A stretch of 64,000 nt of DNA, taken from assembly GCA_020081605.1 (NCBI GenBank), contig JAHREC010000061.1, forward strand, positions 1-64,000, given 5' to 3'. Below the pieces are notes generated by a model that was not told where the DNA came from, searched no databases, and saw nothing but the letters and a program-made list of their open reading frames with translations. The position numbers and the translations under genes were made by a program. This stretch comes from Albifimbria verrucaria (taxonomy: Eukaryota > Ascomycota > Sordariomycetes > Hypocreales > Stachybotryaceae). This document shows positions 34,890 to 47,612 of this stretch, piece after piece; within the stretch, counting starts at the first letter, position 1; each line of letters starts with the position of its first letter.

Positions 34890-37800
34890 ATGGACTCTTC
34901 ACCAGCGCCTCCGCTGGGCTGGAAGGTCCTCTACTACATCTATCCCACCATCGTCTTCGCCTTTTTCGCTGGTTCCATGCTGTTTTCTAGCATATTTCTG
35001 CGGAAGCCGAAGCATACCGACAAGCTTAAAACAGAGTCTGCCACTTGTCGCCCTCTGTTGGCACTTGTCTTGTGCTTGCTGTCTACATACGTCGCTCAGA
35101 TCATACTTCTCGCAGTCAACTGCATCATCCATGGTGAATGGCTCGTCGACGATCATACCGTGGTTGGCTACCTCTCCTGCGTTCTCGTTTACGGCACACA
35201 GTTCACGATGATTAACGACACCACCGGCACAATGTCTCATTCCTTTCACAGATCGGGGTTCCTTGCGTTGCCCTTCGAACTCGCCATTGGCGTTCTGGAA
35301 TGGATGCAAATTTCATCAACCATGTCTTTCAGCACCCTCGAGATCATTCTGGTGGTTATGGCCGCCTTGAGGCGTTTATCACTTATCTTTCTTGTTGGCT
35401 GGTCACTTCTCAGGTTCTATTCTCGACAGAAATACTCCGCCACGGTAGAAGAACGCCAACAGTTGCTATTAACGCTCGCAAATCAAGACCAGAATGAGAA
35501 CGACGCCGGATGCGTGACCGCAGAACATGAAAATCACCACACTGAGTCTACCTGGGATCGCCGTGATCTTGAAGCCCAGGAGGCAATGGAAACGCGTTTC
35601 GAACAAAACGGAGGCAACTGGATTTCATATATCAAAGGTTACATGGTACATTTCTCCTGGATTTTCTTCCACTTCTGCGCTTCGTCACCCTTTCCTCTAT
35701 CGGTCATTTGAAGGAACGAGACGACAGCACTGAAATCACTGATTTTTACTTTACACAACCCTTGTTTGCACACTTCAGGCTAATCCTAAGTAGATCCTTT
35801 TCCCATACATTTGGCCGGTACGCAGCCGAAGCCTCCAACTCCGGGGTTTAGGCGTCGGCGTTTGCCTCCTTGCATCCAACGCGTTGAATGTGCTTGTTCC
35901 TCGGCAGTCTGCTGTCATTCTCGACAGCATGTACGGGACCACTGATGATGATCCGTGGTTTGCCGTGAGCATTTTTGCGGTGTTATCACTAGCCTCTTCA
36001 GAAGCCGGTATCGGACTCATTCGTCAATGGTTTTGGAATCCAATCAAGTGCGAGTCTTACAGAGAACTGTCAAAAGCGATCTACTCGCAAGTGATGAATC
36101 TGTCGGCCGACTACCACGATTCTAACGGTTCCTTCGAGATTACATTGGCGTTCTCGGCTGGCAAGTCCACCGCAGATGCCGTGGATACTCTTCTTCTACA
36201 GACAGTTCCAACGCTATTTGATTTGAACGTTGCTGTCATTTATCTTGCATTACAATTAGGCCCCTACGAAGCTTTCATCGTAGTCGCCACTGGCACTGTA
36301 TTCACGGTCTCCACTAGTCGACTCATTGCGAAGGCTACTCAGACTACTCGCGAAAAAGAAAGCTCAATTTCCCAGGAACACCGGGTTAGACAATTCGGCT
36401 TGACTAATTGGTCGTCAGTGGCCAGCTGTAACCGGATTAGTTACGAGGAGGACCGCCACGCTGAGGCGGTGACGAACCGTTGGCGTAAGCACCAACAGTT
36501 TGTTCTCCGTTGGGCGTTTTCAGTTGCCTTCCAGACGGTTGTTCTCATTTGCGGTCAGGTGGTAAGCATTGTTGTGGCTATTTTCCGAGTTCGAAGCGGT
36601 ATGGCAACGCCGGGTCAAGTGGCGATGGTGCTCATATATTGGCACTGGCTTGCATCGTCACTTAAGTTCTTTGCCGGGCTGGGGAAGACCATGAGTGATA
36701 GCGCTATGGAGGCGGAGCATTTGCTCAATATATTGAAGCAGGAACCAACGATCAGGAACAACGAGGAGCCCAGCCATTGAAGTTCCATGGCGGCGAGGTG
36801 GAATTCCACAATGTCCAATTCAGCTATGACAAGAAGAACGTAATATTGAAAGGCGTCAGTTTCCACGTCGCGGCTGGTCAAACTGTAGCTTTTGTCGGGG
36901 CAACGGGCGCTGGAAAGTCTACGCTTCTCAAGCTTCTCAATCGCTTTTACGATGTCACGAGCGGATCTGTCATGATTGATGGACAAGATGTCCGTGATGT
37001 TGATTTGTATAGGTACGTCACTCATGCAATTGTGACTATCGGACTTGGCCATTGCGCATAGCCATGACCTATGGCTGAGCTGACAACATCAATCTAGTCT
37101 TCGTGATCGAATTGGCGTTGTTCCCCAGAGTCCGATTCTTTTGACGATACGATCATCTTCAACGTGCGGTATGGTCGGTTGGAGGCCACTGACGAAGAAG
37201 TTTACGAAGCGTGTCGGGCTGCTTGCATCCATGACAAGATCGAGAGTTTCACGAATGGTATTTTTCCTTGCGACGATGCCAGTTCACGCACTAATACGAT
37301 CATCAGGCTACAAGACACACGTTGGCGAACGTGGCATGTGAGTGATTGTGTTCATACAAAAAAGCGAAGAGGCCATGAAGTCAAGAAGCTACGAAGCCAA
37401 GAGGCCAAGAGGTCAAGAGGCCAAGAAGAAAAGAAGCCCATGCTAACAACGACACTAACAACCACAGGAAACTCTCTGGGGTGAACTTCAGCGCATCGCC
37501 ATCGCCCGCGCCATCCTAAAGAAGCCCGATATTGTTCTTCTAGACGAGGCTACTAGTGCTGTTGATACAGATACCGAACAGCAAATTCAAGCGTCGCTCA
37601 AGATCCTGTGCCACGACCGTACCACGTTCATCATAGCGTAAGTGCCATTCCACCGTCAAGCCACGATTCTTTTCTCACAAATATAGCCATCGACTTTCCA
37701 CGATCATGAATGCCGACAGGATCATCGTTATTGAACAAGGCCAGGTTGTGGAGCAAGGAGGACATGAAGAATTAATTCTCGCCAAGGGACGCTATGCAGA

Positions 37801-37966
37801 TCTTTGGTCGAAACAGGTGTTCCTCTCCTCTGTCGATAATGACGATTCGTCTCCAACCAAGGCCATCGATAGTAAGGACAACAAGTCCTCTGAGCTTGCC
37901 GTCTTATCTGGGGACGAGGGCGAGGACGAGGGCGAGGGCGATGCTGCCAATACGAATGCTGAATAA
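34890..37966 (+). CDS. hmt1: HMT1-type ABC transporter (heavy-metal tolerance, ABCB half transporter), three frame breaks
   Basis: Half-size ABC transporter like fission-yeast Hmt1, a vacuolar phytochelatin/metal-peptide pump. ATG 34890 ([16 protein letters not shown]) opens a TMD0 of about five helices to residue 195. A charged linker and [11 protein letters not shown] follow. After intron 1 (35646-35793) comes [12 protein letters not shown] and the six-helix core to about residue 575. The nucleotide-binding domain shows Walker [11 protein letters not shown]-loop GVVPQSP, signature [14 protein letters not shown], Walker [13 protein letters not shown] and H-loop IIAHRLST. Further introns are 37013-37097, 37258-37306, 37338-37467 (with AAGAGGCCAAGAGG-type repeats) and 37638-37686. 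Single bases are missing at 36743-36749, the T run 37139-37142 and the G run 37478-37481. With all three the spliced CDS is 872 codons plus stop. The tail is acidic. All ATP-site motifs are present, so the true protein is probably functional. Confidence 0.88.
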
Positions 37967-39408
37967 CCTGCTATAGCGGAGTCTTCAAATTCATCTCAAG
38001 ACGAAGGTGTAGACCCCGTCAAGGGTAGTTTATCTTCGGCCAATTCTACGCTTACATTGTAAGAATCGAAGTTAAACCTTACTTCTCCCGCTTTCACACC
38101 ATGCACGCGAACCTCCACGAACACAGGCTCATTGGAACGAGCGCATTTCCCGTCCTGGTAAATAGACAAATGCATAATAAAATGACTATTTGCAGCTATC
38201 CATCGCCAAACCCTATTCATTAAGAGGAATAGAGTTGACTCTTCGAAGAAGCAATCGATCCATGGCCGTACTTTCTACGACGAGGTTATGTCTCATTCTC
38301 CGGCTGCCTGCTCAAGAAGCCCTGCCCGTCGGTTACCTTTCATCGTCCAAGGTAATGTTGGGATTCTTTGCTAAGCACATCATGTATCAGACGGTCGAGA
38401 TCGATGCTAATTAATGGCGACAAAGGGATTTGTCATAAGCATCCCATTTGCTTGTCACTTGTCTAATGCCCATCATACACAGGCACACACAGGCACACAC
38501 AGGCGACAGATCGGCTATGCAGTTGTCGACCAGTTTTCGACGAGGCGACAGTTCCCCAAGGGCCGAGAGAAATAGGTGGGCGGGCTTATGACACCATCAA
38601 CTTGTTCACGGCTGTGGCAATGCCCTTGGGAGGCATTCCTAAGACGGAATGATAGAAATCATGGAAAGCCAATCCAATCCAACTCTTGTCAGAATCCTTT
38701 CCGTCCTTTCGGTCATACTTCCCCAACAAGTAAGGGGCGTTGGCGGAAGTATACGGACGGAAGCAGCGGACTCGGCCCACCAGATATCCCTCGACGAAAA
38801 CACGTTCGCCGACTCCACCTTGCATTGGTGCAAGAGAAACACAACACCGACGGCTTAATCTTCCCACACTATTCAATGAGCTAATCATCATACCTTGATC
38901 CATGCCAGAAAGGCATATGACCAAACACGCGTTGGCCCTAAGTTAGAGCCTAGTCGCCCGTGGTGTGTGGGGTTGATTGTCTAAGCTTGGCGAACCAAAG
39001 CGACCTCCCTCGATGAGTTAGTTTACTCTTCACGAGACGTTGGCCCCTTTTTCGACGCGACCTGTTATCTATTTTCATGACAACAAAATGCTGTAATGCT
39101 GAGAATGTAGGCATCGAAACAAAACACTGCGACAATTTGATGGGGAAGAAGAAACTCAGACATATTATCATCCCACGTCAAATTACAGATTGGATGACCT
39201 TGGACCTTGTGATCTGGGCCACACGAGATGCGCCACGCTTTCTACAAGCTTTGGCAGGTAGAAGAACAGCACGAGAGAGTCACCACAGGACTAGAGAGTC
39301 ACCACAAGACGAAAGAGTCACCACAGGACATGAGAGCGAGGTTGTGCAGCTTACCGAACTCGAAGTTGGCAACCAAAACGATCCGGCCGCCAAAGACCCA
39401 TTACCAGC
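37967..39408. other. intergenic with weak frames and two short tandem repeats
   Basis: A minus-strand frame at 38586-38924 can be spliced to read VGERVFVEGYLVGRVRCFRP and FHDFYHSVLGMPPKG. I cannot place it in a family, and a competing frame is also plausible. Another minus frame at 37996-38220 has balanced composition (VFVEVRVHGVKAGEVRFNFD). An 11-bp CA-rich repeat lies near 38480-38503, and three copies of a 19-bp unit with GAGTCACCACAGGAC lie at 39272-39331. Confidence 0.3.
39272..39331. repeat. 19-bp tandem repeat, three copies
   Basis: Three near-identical 19-bp units containing AGAGTCACCACAGGAC lie just upstream of the C2H2 gene, possibly in its leader or promoter. Confidence 0.85.
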
Positions 39409-40945
39409 ATGTCAAACTCCGTTTCAACTCGTCATGGACAAGCAATGTATCGTGGTTATGTGAACGAAGATGCCCAGCCTTTTGGACGATACCAGCCTAT
39501 CATCACGATTGCTCGCGCCGCTTTGGAGCATATGAGGGAACCTCTATGTGAAAATATAGACACGGCCAACGCTACGACTCCTACACCCGACGACGGCGTG
39601 GAATCAAGACCTCCAGCGGATATCTCAACTGATATTTCGGCTGACATCCCAGTGGGTGCTCTCATTGATGTTTTCAATACCCATGGCAAGCCAACTACAA
39701 TTCACAAGGTCAGTCCTGAGGTCGCAAAAGGGAATCACATGAGATTCAGGCCGATACGACCAAACGGACCAATCAGCCATTCATTACCATTACCGACTAA
39801 GATATGCAAAGAAAAGAAGAAGAAGAAGCAGAACAAGGAGAACCTGCGAAGAGTCCAGCAACCAACCCCGCAGCAACCAACCCCGCAGCAACCAGCCTTA
39901 ATCATCAAGTTGAATCAACATCCCTCAAGTGGATGGGATGCTGGAGACTTGTCATTGAGAACATCAGCAAACGCCGAAATCGAAGCTCAGAGCTTACAGC
40001 AGATTTACACCAAGCATCAGACCTTGATATTCTTGCATATAAAGCGGGCCATGCTTGACGAAATCCGAAAGAAATATCTCGTTCTCAAGCCTGAAGAAAC
40101 TATGTTTTCGTGTTACGCATGCCACGGTCTGTACAAGACAAGAGACTGTTGGAGGACGCACAGGAGACGCGGTTGCAATGCAGGCATCAAAAAGTGTCTC
40201 TCATGTCATAAAGACTTATCCACGGAGGAGGAATTTAAACAACATCTCACGAAACATCCACCAGGAGCCGTATATGTCGATCTCATCGGCGACGCCAGAT
40301 GTTTCAACCATTTTTACCGATGTAAATGTCGAGCTATCTACTGTGATGTTCTCCCTGGATCCGGCATTTCAAAAGGCGCCATGAAACCCTGGCGCAGCAG
40401 CTCTTTGGACAATATTCCGGTGGCTTCAGGATGCTAGCGCAAATCGACGAGATGAACTCGATTGCTGCTGGTGGCTTTGCCGTATGTTCAACCACTTGTC
40501 AGAAATTCGACTCAATCGAACATGCTTGCTCGGTTTGCCTTGCGTGTTTCGCATCGCCGGCCATATTGCAACAACATATGCAACAACATATGCAACAACA
40601 TATGCAAACACACGAGGCTACATCTTTCGTGTCTACAGATTCTCATATGGCACCCCTGCTAGCATTTCTGGCCGTGATACTCCTGTTGAAGCAGCCTGGC
40701 GCTGCTTTCATTGTGTTGGCACATTTCCATCCGAACGTGCTCTAGTTGGTCATGAATGTGGTGCAGATGGCCCAAGCTCGCTTGATGAAGTCAATGCATG
40801 CGGTCATTATACACAGTGGAGAAAACCAGGTCACAGGTTCTATTGTTATCCGGTATGCAAACGAGGTTTCGATACCCAGGACGAGTTTGAGCGGCACAAG
40901 GACCGGGTACATAGGCCGAGTCCTGCTCCAATGCATATGCATTGA
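39409..40945 (+). CDS. multi-finger C2H2 zinc protein (two frame breaks)
   Basis: Probable nucleic-acid-binding protein of 512 residues, single exon, ATG 39409 (MSNSVSTRHGQAMYRG). It has a lysine-rich patch (KEKKKKKQNKEN), QQPTP repeats, then a run of Cys/His units: CYACHGLYKTRDCWRTH, CLSCHKDLSTEEEFKQHLTK-H, CKCRAIYCDVLPWIRHFKRRH, CSVCLACFASPAILQQHMQQH, CFHCVGTFPSERALVGHEC and CYPVCKRGFDTQDEFERH-KDRVH. The CLSC, CSVC and CYPVC units fit C-x2/4-C-x12-H-x3/5-H well; the others are looser. A QQHM tandem repeat (CAACAACATATG three times, about 40568-40605) directly follows one finger. Single bases are missing at the C runs 40353-40355 and 40653-40656, and adding them joins three frames. I know no characterised relative. 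The stop is at 40945, after PAPMHMH. Confidence 0.65.
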
Positions 40946-43900
40946 GGCTGAGCCACCATCCAACGTTGCAAGATTTCCGGAGAGTATCATGTCATGCACC
41001 TTCCAACCTCACAGAATTAGACCTTTGTGCGCCCCTGTGCCTTTCCTCGGGCCATGGGGCATGGGACATGGGAGAGCATCATGACGCATTTCGATCCTGT
41101 TCTTGACAGAAAGGCAGGTCACCTGCAAGGCGTCGACGCCGCGCTTGTTATAGTTCACGCCATTCTGTTTTTGATAAGTGGCAAGATCAGCCCAAGTCAC
41201 CAATCAGCAAGTTTTCAATCAGCAGGTTCATCGACCTGCTGCACAACGGCCTAACGCGTACCACAAAGGGATGGGCTGGACCAAGGCAGGTGGTGGCTTA
41301 TAGAACAAGGCAATTGTTTTTGCTAACTTAAACAGCTACTTCATTGACGTTTCTCTCTCGTGTCTTCTCCTTGACTGCGGTTCCGACTTCGGCTTGCTCC
41401 TAACAGCCTTTGCACGACTACCAGAAGAGGTAGTCATTTCAACGGCCAGCAGCACAAAGTTTGATGGGGAACCAAGCTTTTCGCTGGGGAACAGCTCAGC
41501 GGTTCATTATATGTCGGATTTAGAATTGTGAAATGCGAAATGATCAACGACGTATCCGACCTTGATATCGTAGATGAGGGTAGCCTCATTGACTCATATC
41601 CCGTCTTTGTGCCCATGAAAACAACCTTGTTCGCTTTTCTATCCGCTTGATTCGCTCCGGCTCTTTCTACATTTTCTCCATCGACCCTCCAAATTCAGTT
41701 CACACAAGTGGCTGCGCCTATCCTTCACATCATATCCCAACACTGCAACACTGACCCACGCGACTCAACGCCACCACTCAGAAACTTAACTATGCACCAC
41801 GTACAAGACAAGACAACATAATCCTACAAATGAGACGATCGCGGGTTCTCAGTATGCGCCAATATAACAGTTCCTATCTTGGAAGATATGGTTTTGTGGT
41901 CTTATCCACCATATGCTCATACTTCTGCCTGCTTATACGGAAGGTACGACTAGGAGTCACACCTCTTTCCTTCTTGGTCCTCTTATTTTCACCGCCTGAG
42001 ATATCAACTGTGACTCCCTGTGCTATAATAATAAGATGGAAAAAGGGCTTAAGAACTCTGCTGCATGAATGGGTATAAATAGAAAATCCTCTTAATTTTT
42101 CGCAGGAACAGGTTCGCCGTAGGAGTTTGGGGGACCAGGCGGGTCGGGGTCGACAGTCGAGTCAGAACAGTGGGTGACATCCTTCTGACGTCCCGTAACT
42201 GTATGGCGGTCTTCGATGGGGAATGTAGCCCCATTTTCCAGCTCGGTGGAATGAAAGACTGGTCGTGGATAGTTTCTAGGTTGAAAAGAGCATAACCATC
42301 ATTTCAAAGCGAGAAGAAAAGACCGATTGTGATGTGCATTCATATATATCTGTCTATTTTTAGGCACGGCGCTTATCCAACATGCCCCATCTTTCTGGAG
42401 CATGAGTGCTGCGTGGAGGAGCGGCTTCGCTATGTCAACGCACGCCTTCATCAGCCCACCATTGACTGGTTCCCACCACCGTTGTGAAGTTCCAAAATTA
42501 AGATGAACTTCAATCTTTGTGCTGTAACCAGTCTCGATGACGCCATTGGGTCTTGTATCGGTTCGTGCTGCTCCAATCATGGTCCTCGAACATTCGCTTC
42601 TTCCACCAGATCATCCGAAGCCCACCACCACAATCGTGGCCTTGCCCGTGGTATGCAAATAAACAATTCGGGAATAGCACCTCAAATGACGCGCACTTTT
42701 GGGTCCTGCAGGCGACAGCAAGAATTTGGTCCCCATGCAGCTTCTCTCTCCGTCTTCTCCCCGACGCCTAAGGTTCTGGCCACGATGGGTTGGTTTCAAG
42801 CCTAGCACTCAACTTGGATGGTGGGCATAGTGGATCCAGGCCTGTAGGCGATGGGAGCCTAGCCTGGTGGGCTCTGGAGAGCACGCCAATCCTGAGGTTT
42901 CCACAATCTGGCAACCAGAGCACAGGGATGCAGCACGATGGACGTTTTTACATCTTTCCACTTCTGGACGACTAGCCAAGGGTATTGGTCCCGCGTATCG
43001 TGATCCTGTATTAGCTTGTAGTCTAGCTAGTGAAAACGTCCTGCGCATGCAAGGGCTGTAATGGGGCTCCACAACCATCACCTGGACGCGAATGTACTAT
43101 ACGATGTTCATAGACTGTACTCCATCCATACTGCCGTAATGAAGCGACTTATTAGGCAGACCGATGCCAGCCAGAACAGGTATGGGGAGAGGAGGGAAAG
43201 AGCGATAGCATGGGGCCCTCTTTGGTTATGGTCCGAGTGCCCTGATCCTTCATCGAGGTTCAGTCGGAAATGGATGTGCCATCTTCGTCCCGGACAACCC
43301 AATGCCGTCTATGCTACACACAATGGACAATACAGGAGGGCTCGAAGAGAACACATACATTAAATGGGTCAGGGCTAGACTCATACTTTCCCTCCGTTTC
43401 GAATTACGTTCCCGTCCGACATTTGGCCTGTACAGCGCCCATTAAATACAAACTCGCACATCTAACTGATGCAAATCTACAACAAGCTACAGGTGGAGAA
43501 GAGAAGAGAGGTAGCACCATTGTACCGCTTATCTATTATGGAAGGATATGTTCAAACCTTTGGCCGTAGATCTTCCCTTCTTCTCGCCTTTGCTCCGTCT
43601 CCTCCGTCTCCTCATATCCCTTGAGCTTCTTCGCCTCCGCTGATCAGGTTCACCAATGACATGTTGGAAGAGCAAGCAGAACGTGGGATCAACACGAGAG
43701 GTGTCACAAGGCGTCACAAGGCCCCCAAGAAAGTCGCAATACGTCAGTGCATCGCATTTGCTCACACCGGACATGCGATAGCTGGCTTCATGGACAGGTT
43801 TAGTCCAGAATGATGGTGTTCCCCAACGTTAAGAAGGCGAATATGGCGTTCTTGGCATTATAGTAGAGCACGATGGTGTCCATCTGGCCCATACTTGGAC

Positions 43901-44627
43901 CCTGCGAACACTCAAGCAAACCAGTTGTCAAGGGCATGATAGCGTAGGTGAGATTCTAACCTAGATTGGGGAAGATATGAGTAAGTGGCCAAAACAGCAA
44001 GCGAAAGTTGATGTATAAAGGCAAGCATAAGATCATGGGCGAAGTGGCTACACACCAACCACCATTAGCCTTTCGTAGACACTCATTACTCTATGAACCA
44101 GCGAATTGAATGGCGGGTGGTTGATTAGGGAACATGAAGGAGGTGGTTATGCGCGTATTGATCCATCCGGCACGAAATGGATCTGGGCCTATCTCGAGCG
44201 TCGCGGCCATTTAGTCTATGATATCGTTTGAGTAATCCTCTGTCATACACGAACTCGCTAGGTTTAGAGTATCTTAATTATACAACAAAAGATTGGGACA
44301 TCAACCACCTTGGACTCGGGTGCGGGTGTTTTGCCAAACAGCAAATATACGTGTCAATTCTTCGCTCCGGCTAATACTGAGCAGCTGAGGAGTCAGAGTC
44401 ACTAAGGAAAGAAGAAAGGTAATATGATGGTACCCTTAGGCACCTGCCGATCTTTGCTCTCCGTCGCAACTCAGAACCCATCTCCTAGGCCGCAATCTCA
44501 AGCAACTGACCACAAACAACTAATGGCTAACAGCGAATCTATCCAGGTAAGCAATACAACATCTTCCTGCAGAGTTTCATCGGAGGTAGGGCGGACTATC
44601 TTGACTAGATGTACCATAGCTGATCAT
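40946..44627. other. gene-free stretch
   Basis: No gene assigned. A plus-strand run at about 41490-41650 (LYVGFRIVKCEMINDVSDL, then GSLIDSYPVFVPMKTT) has protein-like composition but no start, domain or splice support. Other frames at 42.3-43.8 kb are short and unlike known families. Confidence 0.35.
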
Positions 44628-45748
44628 TTATGGCTTCTTGATATGTAGCTCATAGTCTCCATTTGAGGCCCGGGTCGGTTTCAATCCTTGGTTCTCAATC
44701 TCCCAAAGTTCACGTTTACTAATGCTGAAGTCCCACCGGTTGTCTGAGTAGTCAATGCACGTGAGTCCTTCTTCTTCTTCTTTAAGTAGCAGGGTGGCTA
44801 TAAAACCACTCTCGTCAGGAGCGTCACTGCATATGATGAGTTTAAAAGTTCCGCTGCGTTGTCGTAGACATTTTTGATGATTGAGCGGATCGTTTCGATT
44901 TCGTTGGGCGAATCAGCCTTCGAATGTAGACTCAACCACAAATCCTTATCGTTACAAGCAATCTGGAACGCAATGCGACAGGTCTCTAGGCATTCGTAGC
45001 CCATATGGGATGGCATTTCACGCCTGTAGCCTCGGAGCCACTGAATTATCCCGACCGACCATGGTTCATTTGAACAGTCCTGTTCCACAACTTCTGAACA
45101 ATCACCCCTGCAAATTGTCGTAGAAGCATTTCAAAGTCCTTTCGGGCACGAGATGGAACTTTCTGAAGAGAGTCAGTCTGATCCCCAGCAGTTTTTTAAA
45201 GGGGCGTTCTCTCACCCTATAACGGTCTTGCAGGTCACGCAGCATCCCTCCAATTCCTCCAATGGAACAATGATAGGATTGCCATTTTCGTCCTGTTCAT
45301 CTGTATAGAGGGTAGCTGCAATGCGCGTATTAGTCTCGGCACATACAGTAGCCTAAACGGTGTCGCTCATACCTTCAGAGCTTTCATAATATGTGTCAGT
45401 ATCGATTTCAGTGAATGCAGTAGATACAGAGCCTTCTTCATCTGTGTCAGAATCTAATTCAGTTGGTTCAGTATCTTCAGAGTCTCCGCTACTGGTGCTG
45501 GAGGTATCGTCATCCTCCGGGTCATTTCGTCTTGCCCCAAAATATGGATCACGGTGATAGAACATCATATAAGTTATCCGTAGACGCTGGCCATTGATAA
45601 AAGTGCCAAAAACGTATATATATTGAATGAGGAAGCAAAAGGTGCAGTGACCACGTGGGGAGCTTGTTATATACGGATACCTGCCTCCAGAATCCCAGCT
45701 TGGACTCTCGGTGCTACGCATTTCGGTGGTAGGCTTGACAGGGGTCAT
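44628..45748 (-). CDS. orphan acidic protein, two introns, three frame breaks
   Basis: I do not recognise this protein. Read from ATG 45748, which is uncertain, it has YHRDPYFGARRNDPEDDD and a long Asp/Glu/Ser/Thr segment. It continues NGNPIIVPLEELEG, MLRDLQDRYRKVPSRARKDF, LLRQFAGVIVQK, WSVGIIQWLRGYRREMP, CRIAFQIACNDKDLWLSLH, IRSIIKNVYDNAAELF, DESGFIATLLLKEEEEG, IDYSDNRWDFSISKREL and a final YELHIKKP. Introns are 45316-45372 (57 nt) and 45163-45215 (53 nt). Bases are missing at the C run 45246-45248, near 45090, and at the A run 44844-44847. With all three the spliced length is 338 codons. The first 40 codons may contain another intron, since a GTATCC...CCAG pair is present. The middle is helical in character, but no catalytic motif is evident. 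Confidence 0.5.
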
Positions 45749-47180
45749 TATGGTTCATGCCACCCCTGAATCATGGGGCATACGACACTCGGGGCTCCTA
45801 CCCCCTTCCCTCCACCCTCTCTTCTCTCTGGTCGTCCGGGGATAGCGGAAGTACCATTCTGGTCTAGTCATGTGGGACCGTGATGACATGATCGGAAGGT
45901 CCGACTCTGATCACTGACTTTCACTTAAGAACACTTCCAAGCCTCGTTGGTAATGTAAAGCACAACCAAGAAGGTGGGTGGTCACTGAGAGTGACCGCGG
46001 TGGGTTCTCTACTAGCTGTGACGACACATAACATAGAGTTCAAGGCAGTTTCTTACTGTTTTACAGCATCAACCCATCACGCACGCTACAACTCTTGGTT
46101 AGTCTACGACGCGCTTCAAACGAACGGCTAGTGCCATGGTCCGAGGTGACCAACACATCGTCATTTCGGGCAACATCGGTAGCTCGGACGTCGTGCTCAG
46201 CCAACCCCAGCATCTTGCTGAAAGGCATCGCGGCGGCCCCCTATTATCTCGGTTCTTTCGCCCACCGCATTCGCTCGCCGAGCGCAGTGGAAACAGAGCC
46301 AACCTCTCGTACGACTGGTTAGTATTGCCTATCAAGAGCCTCTTGATACTTTAATGCCATACTTCGGCCCTTCCAACAAAGCTAACACAACTTACAAGGT
46401 CTAATGCATTCATGGGGCCGGTTGATCGCTCTTCTAGCTGTTGTATATCCGAAGATGTGTCAAACACACGATACAGATACCTACTATCCTTTTGGCCGGC
46501 TTAAGCTCACAGAATCCCAGGCCATTGCATCGCTCTATTCATGCTTTCTTACAATCAGCATCCGTTGAAAGAGTGGGGTACAGAATTCTCAAACATTCAT
46601 CCAAGCTTCCTTTGCCAAGTGTATATCACATCACTATATGGTCACCTTGACCAACTACCTAGCCGAGCTTTCTCGTCGCATTCATGGCCATATGGGCGGC
46701 CCCTTTGTAGAAGTGGTATATGCTCCTCCCAATCGGTCCCTGACGATACCGTGGTACAGGCCGCCCCGTGCACATCATCTTAGGCCTAAGGACATGATGC
46801 AGCCGGGATTCAAGCCTGCTATTCGCCACGGCATCTGGCTAATTGGGATAAGAATCAGGCTATATATCAATTTTACCATGACATACTATCGTCGCCTATC
46901 GCTTGCCAGGTCCGGTTTGGCTCCAAGAAAGTCTTTCGGGTGTCGTTCGGGTGTCGATTGATCTTCAATCACGAAAATCTGTTTGCGAATCAGATATGGA
47001 CTGAAAGGCAAGAGAAAGAGATGTTCACTAATTGGAACTTGGGTGTCAAAAAGAGCGAGAGTCAAACTTTAACAACACACCCAACGTAGGCAAAATTATG
47101 AAGCGATGCGTTGACTCAGCAAGGTCATCAAATGCTTGAAGAATCCCGATGCCAAGCTAGTTGGCTTTCTTTAACCCGAT
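45749..47180. other. gene-free stretch
   Basis: Plus-strand frames at 46095-46961 are open in pieces but show no family resemblance. No gene assigned. Confidence 0.35.
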
Positions 47181-47612
47181 TCACGTCGAGAGTTGTGGCT
47201 CTTGTGTCAGATAACCAGTTAGAGCGCTGAAGTCAATTCGGCACACGGCGTGAGATCCGTCTCCCCAATTCTCGCCTTCGCGTTGGTCCCACACCACATC
47301 TCTCTCAGTCTGTTGATACATCTTCGAGACACATCTGTTTGGACGATTGGCCCTGCTGCTCATGGCTGGCATCTCGCAAAGTGATTCATCTGGGGCAGTT
47401 GGCCGCATGACTTCCGTCGAGCCGCACACCGGGCGGAGGTGTAAGCCAGAGTCAAAGGGAACAGGTATCAGTGCCCTGCCGCTGTTCTCGTTGATGCTAC
47501 GCAGGTGATAAATCAGGAACCACTCGTCCGCGGCGCTGTCGATCTCTTCCCTCGTAAGTCCCCAATCATGATGTGCCTCATTGCTATTCAACCGTTGTCT
47601 CTTGATGGACAT
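47181..47612 (-). CDS. hypothetical protein, 143 aa
   Basis: One uninterrupted frame from ATG 47612 (MSIKRQRLNSNEAHHDW) to the stop at 47181, including LTREEIDSAADEWFLIYHLR. Codon-like composition and a plausible N-terminus are its only support. No domain was recognised and no intron is needed. Confidence 0.35.
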   Translation of the reverse strand: MSIKRQRLNSNEAHHDWGLTREEIDSAADEWFLIYHLRSINENSGRALIPVPFDSGLHLRPVCGSTEVMRPTAPDESLCEMPAMSSRANRPNRCVSKMYQQTERDVVWDQREGENWGDGSHAVCRIDFSALTGYLTQEPQLST

